This document shows, piece by piece, positions 57,634 to 64,000 of a stretch of DNA of 64,000 nt. This stretch comes from Giardia muris. Taxonomy: Eukaryota; Fornicata; Diplomonadida; Hexamitidae. The position numbers were made by a program, and so were the translations under genes. The first letter of the stretch is position 1. Every line of letters starts with the position of its first letter. The notes below the pieces were generated by a model, which was given only the letters and a program-made list of their open reading frames with translations, searched no databases and had not been told where the DNA came from. The stretch spans positions 496,001 to 560,000 of the forward strand of contig CM016926.1 of NCBI GenBank assembly GCA_006247105.1. Reading direction: 5' to 3'.

Positions 57634-59166
57634 ATGGTCTTACCACGCGTCATCTTTGACGTACAATGGGCGACAGCGCACTATATCCCGGAAGGGATTC
57701 GGTTTCGGGCCGAACTCATCATCTTCTACCCGCTTTTCTATGGCCTGGTCTGGGAATGTGATGGCTTGACTCTACACATAGATACACAGGGTCAAGTGGG
57801 AAAATTCCCATTAGATATTATCTTCTCAAGAGCGTCAAGATATCGTCCTAGCTTTCCGGATAGGTCGTACGGAAGCCCATCCTTACTTGAGAGCGAGCAT
57901 GGGCTATTGACGCCACCGGTTCCAACTCCTCCTCGACATGTTCAACCGGGTACGTTTCCTGAAGAACCACCCTTAAAGCTTGAACTTGAGTGCGATAAGC
58001 CTCTATCATACCCCGAGATGGATGAAGGAACTAGTGGAAGCGAATTACTTCATCAAACCCCAAACGATTCACTTCTAGGAACCCCAGTCATTATTCCAGT
58101 TGAACCACCTTCGGACTTGCATGAGATTCATGTGTCGGCATTTGCCATTTCTCCATCCGGGACGCCTTCGATGCTTGAACATTCCATCATCCCTGAAGAT
58201 GGTGAACAATTTGATGCACGACTTATTTCAAATGATCAGGAGCATATTAGCATCACGCTTTCATTCATCTCATGTGGAAGAAGCATTGCGGTAATAGTCC
58301 CCGAGGCGGCATATCATACACACGCCTTATTGATCAACCCAAAGGGAATTCCCCTTCGTGACTTAACCTTTCCTGAGGCGATTGAGTGCGGTGCCATGTT
58401 CGAGGATAGATCGGCCTTTATAGCGCCATTGCTTCGGAAAGGGTGTATTTCTGCCCTAGGTTCTCGTCCAGCCTCAGGGCGAACCTTCTTCTTGTCATTA
58501 ATGCGTGCATATCTCGATCGTGAGTCGTCATATTTACACGTGTTTGATAGGTGTGCAATCGCACAATGGCCATTCGATGAGATGCATAGGGGTCAACACC
58601 GGGTTCTTTTTCTTGACCTTGGAACGTTATCAACGGTGGCCGGACATGCTTTCTATGAGTCTGTAGCAGTATTAACCAGGATGCACTATAGGATGTGGTT
58701 GAATACCTGCATAGGTGCTTTACCCCCTGCCGAAGCCGCCACATACCAGACGCTTGCATACGATACTGATGCAACCATGTGTGCAAACATGCGCTCAGGA
58801 GTATATGGGGCGTTGGGCACGCTTTGCCGATACATCTTTCAAGCAACGGGGAGCAGACCTATTCTTCTGGTCGATAGATACGACATACTATTACGCGGAC
58901 TATGGCATGCTAGTCGTGACACCTTGACAAGCATCCTCCCCTTTGTCACCCTCTTCTTGACGATGACGTTGACTGAGAACAAGTGTACATACGGGGCTGT
59001 CATCGCAGGGGGAACAGAAGCTATACCCTCATTAAGAGGGAATACGGGAGACATCGAAAAGGAGAATAGCCGACTCAATGCCGATGACCAAGTACAAGAG
59101 TGGAGCCCGGACGTCCACGAGGTGATCCCTGACCAGCCCGCTACTCGACCTCAACGGTATCCATGA
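57634..59166 (+). CDS. AAA-ATPase-like protein with altered P-loop
   Basis: A 510-residue protein. The N-terminal half is strand-rich, with a proline-rich stretch (about residues 90-160), and not recognised. The second half resembles the AAA-ATPase-like family (Pfam PF09820): SRPASGRTFFLSLMRAYL where typical members have RPRRFGKS-, LHVFDRCAIAQWPFDEMHRGQHRVLFLDLG, and RPILLVDRYDILL as Walker B (usually LIDEYD-P). The P-loop lysine is replaced by arginine and the acid pair by DRYD, so ATP hydrolysis is doubtful. ATG at 57634 after AAAAAG. The 3' end overlaps the convergent cyclin gene by 26 bp. Confidence 0.55.
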   Translation: MVLPRVIFDVQWATAHYIPEGIRFRAELIIFYPLFYGLVWECDGLTLHIDTQGQVGKFPLDIIFSRASRYRPSFPDRSYGSPSLLESEHGLLTPPVPTPPRHVQPGTFPEEPPLKLELECDKPLSYPEMDEGTSGSELLHQTPNDSLLGTPVIIPVEPPSDLHEIHVSAFAISPSGTPSMLEHSIIPEDGEQFDARLISNDQEHISITLSFISCGRSIAVIVPEAAYHTHALLINPKGIPLRDLTFPEAIECGAMFEDRSAFIAPLLRKGCISALGSRPASGRTFFLSLMRAYLDRESSYLHVFDRCAIAQWPFDEMHRGQHRVLFLDLGTLSTVAGHAFYESVAVLTRMHYRMWLNTCIGALPPAEAATYQTLAYDTDATMCANMRSGVYGALGTLCRYIFQATGSRPILLVDRYDILLRGLWHASRDTLTSILPFVTLFLTMTLTENKCTYGAVIAGGTEAIPSLRGNTGDIEKENSRLNADDQVQEWSPDVHEVIPDQPATRPQRYP

Positions 59167-59596
59167 TATCATTAAGCAATTGAGACATCGAATGATAACT
59201 GACCGAATCGATATGGAGATTCCACCGGATGTTAACGAGGAACCAGAGGATCATGTCAGTGAGCTTCTGGGCGCTGATGCGCGCGGAGAGGACCGGCCAG
59301 GCATCGACGGGGACCTCGAGATCGAATAGGATGGTGGCGGAAAGCATAATTGCCGTCAGGAAGAGCTTCGTGGCGGTGCTCGGAGTGATGGCGCTCGATC
59401 CCTGGTGTAGCCGGAGAAGGACGGCGCAAGCGTAGATGCAGACGGTCTCAAGGTCTGCCAACTGGCACTTCGAGGCCAGGTAAAAGTTTGCGAGTATTTC
59501 GTGCGTGTCCCGCACGAAGCCTGCCGAAAGCTCTTCTCGGCAGAGCATGGACAAAACGCCGCGGACGCCGTGGGCTAGGCGTAGGGGTATAGACAT
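59141..59596 (-). CDS. Cyclin-like protein (PHO80/PCL type)
   Basis: A 151-residue protein with a single cyclin box: YACAVLLRLHQG, TATKLFLTAIMLSATILFD, then a WPVLSARISAQKLTDMILWFLVNIRWNLHI helix pair. This matches PHO80/U-type cyclins (HRL-LTA-M-AAK--DD, then GIS--ELN-LE--FL--L-F-L). Such cyclins activate a CDK in nutrient or cell-cycle control. Some conserved charged residues of the box are replaced. ATG at 59596 with a T-rich upstream. Confidence 0.75.
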   Translation of the reverse strand: MSIPLRLAHGVRGVLSMLCREELSAGFVRDTHEILANFYLASKCQLADLETVCIYACAVLLRLHQGSSAITPSTATKLFLTAIMLSATILFDLEVPVDAWPVLSARISAQKLTDMILWFLVNIRWNLHIDSVSYHSMSQLLNDIMDTVEVE

Positions 59597-59735
59597 TTTT
59601 GATAACTTATCCGTTTCGCTTTACTTGCTTGTTTACTTGCTTGTGTTCCTTATCATCAAACAGAGCCTTGCATAACACTCATTCTGGAGAGAAAAGGAGA
59701 CAAGAACTACTTGACTAACTGAAAGGAGGAATTAA

Positions 59736-61994
59736 ATGCCCACCGAGACGCCATTGCAAAGAGCCATCGCTAACCGTTTTACTGACCAGACGGGCCATCT
59801 CTTGCTTGACCCCGTCCTCCTTGGCTACATCCACACCGTCCTAGCCAGCTGCAACGTGCTTGACCTTGATACGCTTAGTGATGTCACCACTGTCATCGCC
59901 CCGTTGCTCCATAGCAATCGTATCACCTCCTCGTTAGAAGAGGCCGAAGAGGTTGTAGCCTTGCTTTGTGGAGATGCTGCTAAGTTCCAAACAACTACAC
60001 ATGATACTGAATCCGTTAGATTAATTTCCGAGATCTCTATCATGGAGCAAGTGGTGGCCTTAGCTACTACGCGAGAGCAATGGCAAAGCACGCAGAAAGC
60101 TCGGAATCTTGCGCAACAGAAGCTTGACTATCAAGTGGCTCAATCCGAAAGCCGTGCACGTGCTAATCTTGCTCGTCGGATCGCACAGGGAAAAGCAACC
60201 GTATTCGAACCACAGGCACGTGTTCTGAACCAGGTAATTGCCGTCTCCCAAGCCTCTCAAACTCGGAAGCCTACAGAAGGAATTGTTCTCGATAATATCA
60301 CTATTGCATATGGAGGGAATGTCCTTCTTCAGGATTGTGACTTCCGCTTTCATTTTGGACGTCGGTATTCTCTCATTGGTAGGAATGGGACGGGAAAGTC
60401 AACCCTTCTTCGCGCAATAGCTAGTGGCGAAGTTGCCTGCATTCCAGATCGTGAGCATTATCGTCTTCTTTATGTCTCTCAAGAGATCACGCCAACAGAT
60501 GACCGAGTCATTGACGTCGTCCTTTCCGCTGATTCGGACTATACGCGTCTCGCCCGTATGGAGAAGGTACTTCTCGAGCTTGGGGAATTATTGGAGGAAG
60601 TGGACCCTTCTGAAGGGACGTTGACAATCGATCAGCTTTCTCAAGCGCTTCATCAGAGCGTAACAGAACTGTTTCCGGAGATTCTAACAGACCTTTCCTC
60701 TCCCGTCATCGGAAAGCTATTACAGGACGTTTATATCGAGATGGAAGAACGACAGATCTCGGATGCAAAGGCGAGAGCCTCCAAGATCCTTTCCGGCCTT
60801 CAGTTCACACCTGCGATGCAGATTCGTCGAACAAAGGAGTTCTCGGGTGGTTGGTTGATGCGAGTGTCCTTAGCGCGAGCGTTGTTCATGGAACCACACA
60901 TTTTGTTCCTGGACGAGCCAGATAATCATTTGGATACACATGCCATGCTTTGGCTTGAGGATTGGCTTCGATCCTTCCCAACTGATAGGCTCCTTGTTGT
61001 AGTCTCACATGACACCGACTTTCTCAATCACTTCTCGACGGATATCGTCCTTCTTTGCAACCAGAAGCTCAAGCTTTATTCCGGAGACTATGACACATTT
61101 GTCTCCGTCCGGACGAACGAGCTTGAGAGCCTTCAGAAGAGGGCGGAGAAGCAAGAAGCAGAACAAGCACGCATACAAACGTTTGTCGATAGGTTCCGTT
61201 ACAACGCGAAACGAGCAAGCCTTGTACAGAGTCGACTCAAAATGCTGAACAAAATGGAGGCTCTCATTGTCCCGGAGGCGGAACGTGTGGCACCTTTCAG
61301 CTTCCCGTCACCACCGGAACCGTCTCAGGCCACCCTTCTTGAGATGAGGAACGTTGAGTTTGCATATTCCCAGCAGCGGCTCAGCGGCTTCAGGCTGACA
61401 GATATCAATCTAACGATATGTGCTGATAGCCGAATAGCCATCTGTGGTGCCAATGGAAGTGGGAAGTCGACACTCCTCAAGCTGCTTTGTGGAACCGAGA
61501 AGGAACTATCCGGAGTACTCGTCAGGAGTGCCAGCTGTGTCACCGCGATCTTCTGGCAGCATCATACCGAGCTTCTTGACCTAAATAAGACCCCATATCA
61601 AACGTTAGAGGAGTTCTCCCCTGGTGAAAGCGAACAAGAATATCGACGGCATCTCGGTTCCTTTGGCCTTTCCGAGAGCCTCATCTTCCACCCGAATTAT
61701 ACGTTGTCAGGTGGACAGAAGACTCGCTTGAACTTTGCTCTTCTGACCTTCAGGACCGTCCCTACCCTCCTGATCCTTGACGAGCCGACGAACCACCTCG
61801 ACATCGAGACCCGGATGGCCCTTGCAGAAGGGTTGAACCTCTACCAAGGAGCCGTCGTCATCGTCTCCCATGACGCCCAGCTCATCCAAAGCGTCACGGA
61901 CGACATCTACGTTGTCGCCGGGGGGCGGCTCCAGCACTGGACCGGCGATTTCCAGAGCTACAAGCAGAGCCTTCGCGATGCACGTAGCGGGTAA
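59736..61994 (+). CDS. ABC-F ATPase (GCN20/ABCF3 type)
   Basis: A 752-residue soluble twin-ATPase. First cassette: GRNGTGKST (Walker A), FSGGWLMRVSLARALF (signature), ILFLDEPDNHLD (Walker B). Second: GANGSGKST, LSGGQKTRLNFA, LLILDEPTNHLD. The two are joined by a linker coiled coil (EKQEAEQARIQTF). The N-terminal 90 residues are helical, as in GCN20/ABCF3, which bind ribosomes and act in the amino-acid starvation response. No membrane segment. ATG at 59736 after AATTAA. The first Walker B has DN in place of TN. Confidence 0.95.
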   Translation: MPTETPLQRAIANRFTDQTGHLLLDPVLLGYIHTVLASCNVLDLDTLSDVTTVIAPLLHSNRITSSLEEAEEVVALLCGDAAKFQTTTHDTESVRLISEISIMEQVVALATTREQWQSTQKARNLAQQKLDYQVAQSESRARANLARRIAQGKATVFEPQARVLNQVIAVSQASQTRKPTEGIVLDNITIAYGGNVLLQDCDFRFHFGRRYSLIGRNGTGKSTLLRAIASGEVACIPDREHYRLLYVSQEITPTDDRVIDVVLSADSDYTRLARMEKVLLELGELLEEVDPSEGTLTIDQLSQALHQSVTELFPEILTDLSSPVIGKLLQDVYIEMEERQISDAKARASKILSGLQFTPAMQIRRTKEFSGGWLMRVSLARALFMEPHILFLDEPDNHLDTHAMLWLEDWLRSFPTDRLLVVVSHDTDFLNHFSTDIVLLCNQKLKLYSGDYDTFVSVRTNELESLQKRAEKQEAEQARIQTFVDRFRYNAKRASLVQSRLKMLNKMEALIVPEAERVAPFSFPSPPEPSQATLLEMRNVEFAYSQQRLSGFRLTDINLTICADSRIAICGANGSGKSTLLKLLCGTEKELSGVLVRSASCVTAIFWQHHTELLDLNKTPYQTLEEFSPGESEQEYRRHLGSFGLSESLIFHPNYTLSGGQKTRLNFALLTFRTVPTLLILDEPTNHLDIETRMALAEGLNLYQGAVVIVSHDAQLIQSVTDDIYVVAGGRLQHWTGDFQSYKQSLRDARSG

Positions 61995-62022
61995 ATGCTC
62001 GATTTCATGCCTAAAAAAACGC

Positions 62023-64000
62023 ATGAGTGATCGCGATCTCCTCGTCGAGGTCTACGCGGGCGAGGAGCTTTTCCCACTGGACGGTCGCGCCTTCTACGCG
62101 AAGCACCAGACCGTCTACGTCTGTGACGAGTTCATGCAGTCCCGAATCTTCCACACTTTTGAGGCACAAGTCACGGCTCTTGCCACCCTACCCATGGGAG
62201 GGCTCCTCCTCGTCGCCACAGCGCGGAAGGATGGGACCTTCATCGAGGTCGTCGATGGGACGAACGGTGATGCCGTTCATTCATATGTGCTCCCACCGGA
62301 TGTTGGGCCAGCCGCCAGGATGGCTGTTAGTCCCGACGGACAGGCCTTAGTCCTCTTGACCGCATACCCCATCGAGGCCCTCTATCTCATTCGCCTGAAC
62401 CGGATGAATGACGGGTTGGTCCTTGCTCAGCTCGACTTGACCGTATACTCACCCATTGTCGCGCTATCCGAGGAGGCAAATGCCTCGGAGGAGAAGATCT
62501 CAAATTGGAGAGCGCTTTCGTTCTGCCCTGATGATGGAGGAGCTATCGTTTGTATCTCTAAAACTATCGCCCTCCTGGTGCTCGTACAGCTCACAGGTAA
62601 CCATTGTTACCTCGTGGCACGCCCAATTGGACAAGGGTTCGTGCAAGGTGCCCAAGGCACGAACATTGATGACTTTATCGAAAAAAACTTTATATCGAGC
62701 CTTTCCTTCGACGTTCTTCACCCTCTCAACCCACCAGAGGAGGCCTCGACAGACGGGTTCACAGTCACGACGACTTTGGCATCTCCAGATGGGATCTGGA
62801 CGGCACATTCCGAAGAGGATGTCTCCAAGGTCCTGCAGAATGTATTTGGACAAGCACTACCTAGTGCGGACCGAGATTCTGCGAGTTATCTCTCCCTTGT
62901 CGAGCGGTATTGCGACCTTGGCTATAATTCAGTGAGCGCCCCACAAGGCTTCAGCGAGCGCGTCAATATCGCGTACACAGACGTTTTCACGCATTTCTAC
63001 GCCCTGCCCAGCGTCTCTGCCACCGATTGGACGGAGACGGAGCAGGTCCTTGTTGGAGGCCGTTGGGGACAGAAAACGTCTCCACGTGACTTTCTCCGGA
63101 GCCGAGAGAGCCGTTGCCTCCCAGCGATCACGGCCCAGACGGCATTCTCGTTCACGGGGGCACATGTTTGGATACCGCATCGGCAGGCTTGTCTGCTGGC
63201 GTGTAGAAACCTTGGACTCGTCGCGTTTTTCATTCCGCAACGGGGACGTATCGATAAGGCTAACGCGGAGCGCCTACTCTCGTCTGGGGTCATCCTCTTC
63301 CCGCCACCCCCACGTACCGCTCTCGTCGACATGGACTTTCAGTTCGATAACGAGGATAGGGACATGCATAGGTGGTTGGAGCTCCCTGAGCTTATGCTTG
63401 GATTACATGACGGTCTGGCTTCTAACTCCATCATCTACGACCTACCACACGTTCCCATCAATGATTGGTACTCTGGGGATAGACGCCTTTTAAGTGTGAG
63501 TGCGTCTTTCTATCGGGAGGATGGACAGATGGGTGCGGATGACAACTACATTGATCGCCAAGATGGTCGAGGAGGTGATAGTATGTCGAAGTTGGGGATC
63601 CTCTTTATCTGTGGGTTTGGAGATTCGACGGTGAGATGGTATAAGTACCTCCTCTCAGACTCCGATGACGATTCCGGCATGCAACCCCTCTACGCCCATA
63701 CATATCTGACTCTTGGCCCAGCCAGATACTTGCACACATTAGCTCTCAAGGAGACTTCTCCATATTTCACGGAGAAATCCCCATCACAGCATCAGGTCTG
63801 TTTGGCGGTGACGACTGAGGCAATTGGTTATCTCCCCTCCTTCCCCATCAAGGAGGGGACTCAGGCAAACGTCTCAGTGATTCGCCCTGCCGTCTTACAT
63901 ACTGTCATACCTTCGCTTGTATTTGACGGGATGAACCTACGAGCGACACACTTCCGTTCCTTGATGAACATTCGTCTGATGGTTGAGATGCAAGCAGACG
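62023..64000 (+). CDS. Large protein, propeller-like start, runs off the window
   Basis: An open frame of at least 659 codons from the ATG at 62023 (MSDRDLLVEVYAG, after CTAAAAAAACGC) to the window end without a stop; I checked it codon by codon over most of its length. Strand-rich segments with spaced small residues (TALATLPMGGLLLVATARKDG, AARMAVSPDGQALVLLTAYP) look like WD-type blades. Further on are acidic inserts (DSDDDSGMQ). Length and style would fit a cilia-associated CFAP43/44/57-type protein, but I could not confirm the family. Confidence 0.6.
   Translation, partial: MSDRDLLVEVYAGEELFPLDGRAFYAKHQTVYVCDEFMQSRIFHTFEAQVTALATLPMGGLLLVATARKDGTFIEVVDGTNGDAVHSYVLPPDVGPAARMAVSPDGQALVLLTAYPIEALYLIRLNRMNDGLVLAQLDLTVYSPIVALSEEANASEEKISNWRALSFCPDDGGAIVCISKTIALLVLVQLTGNHCYLVARPIGQGFVQGAQGTNIDDFIEKNFISSLSFDVLHPLNPPEEASTDGFTVTTTLASPDGIWTAHSEEDVSKVLQNVFGQALPSADRDSASYLSLVERYCDLGYNSVSAPQGFSERVNIAYTDVFTHFYALPSVSATDWTETEQVLVGGRWGQKTSPRDFLRSRESRCLPAITAQTAFSFTGAHVWIPHRQACLLACRNLGLVAFFIPQRGRIDKANAERLLSSGVILFPPPPRTALVDMDFQFDNEDRDMHRWLELPELMLGLHDGLASNSIIYDLPHVPINDWYSGDRRLLSVSASFYREDGQMGADDNYIDRQDGRGGDSMSKLGILFICGFGDSTVRWYKYLLSDSDDDSGMQPLYAHTYLTLGPARYLHTLALKETSPYFTEKSPSQHQVCLAVTTEAIGYLPSFPIKEGTQANVSVIRPAVLHTVIPSLVFDGMNLRATHFRSLMNIRLMVEMQAD

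Noticed and set aside
1..64000. tRNA genes, CRISPR arrays, transposases
   Set aside because: I looked for B-box-like sequences, regular short repeats and transposase motifs and saw none that held up; a tRNA scan would be needed to be certain.

Overview
The window looks like a compact protist chromosome of the genus Giardia, most likely the mouse species G. muris. The evidence is: variant-specific surface protein (VSP) genes with many CxxC pairs and a membrane anchor ending GCRGK (G. intestinalis usually ends CRGKA); many ankyrin-repeat (ANK) proteins, some with a C-terminal RING or a kinase domain; a NEK-like pseudokinase; flagellar genes (dynein heavy chain, radial spoke head, an EFCAB10-like protein, a possible nexin-link coiled coil); histone H4; no visible introns; spacers often under 30 bp; and stop codons that overlap AGTRAAY-type poly(A) signals. 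The species is an inference.

Layout. 1-5.6 kb: the 5' part of a GSK3-like kinase, a hypothetical gene, then a wrecked ankyrin cluster (a kinase cut after its catalytic loop and two frameshifted ANK-RING copies). 6.2-22.8 kb: dense core with an EFCAB10-like protein, a GPN GTPase, a propeller protein, a pyruvate-kinase homologue that has lost key residues, a 2,223-residue ANK-RING protein, a NEK pseudokinase and an alanine aminotransferase. 22.8-25.4 kb: a gene graveyard with a 285-bp serpin fragment, a startless BPI-like fragment and an ANK fragment. 25.4-30.7 kb: PheRS alpha, a coiled coil, histone H4 and an adaptin-like trunk.

30.7-49.5 kb is the striking part. Two inverted arms of 4,487 bp (32441-36927 and 43140-47626), identical wherever compared, flank a 6.2-kb spacer. 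Each arm carries a serpin (complete on the right, 5'-truncated on the left), a membrane protein, a class IV aminotransferase-like protein without its PLP lysine, and a small ANK protein. The spacer holds an ANK-RING pseudogene, one intact VSP, a startless VSP fragment directly behind it, and an ANK-kinase. The left outer edge cuts a dynein heavy-chain gene and the serpin back to back, so the left arm is probably the derived copy. The inner edges give the same promoter, ATG and first codons to two different ankyrin genes that face each other.

49.7-64 kb returns to housekeeping: an Rrp17/Nol12-like protein, an unknown gene, a radial spoke RSP4/6 protein, a START-domain protein, PNO1/Dim2, ribosomal protein uL22, a UTP15-like WD protein, an AAA-ATPase-like protein, a cyclin, an ABCF ATPase and the start of a large repeat-rich protein that runs off the end. 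Several of these (PNO1, uL22, UTP15, Rrp17-like, ABCF) serve ribosome biogenesis or translation. No tRNA, rRNA, CRISPR array or transposase was recognised. Functional names rest on motif recognition by eye.
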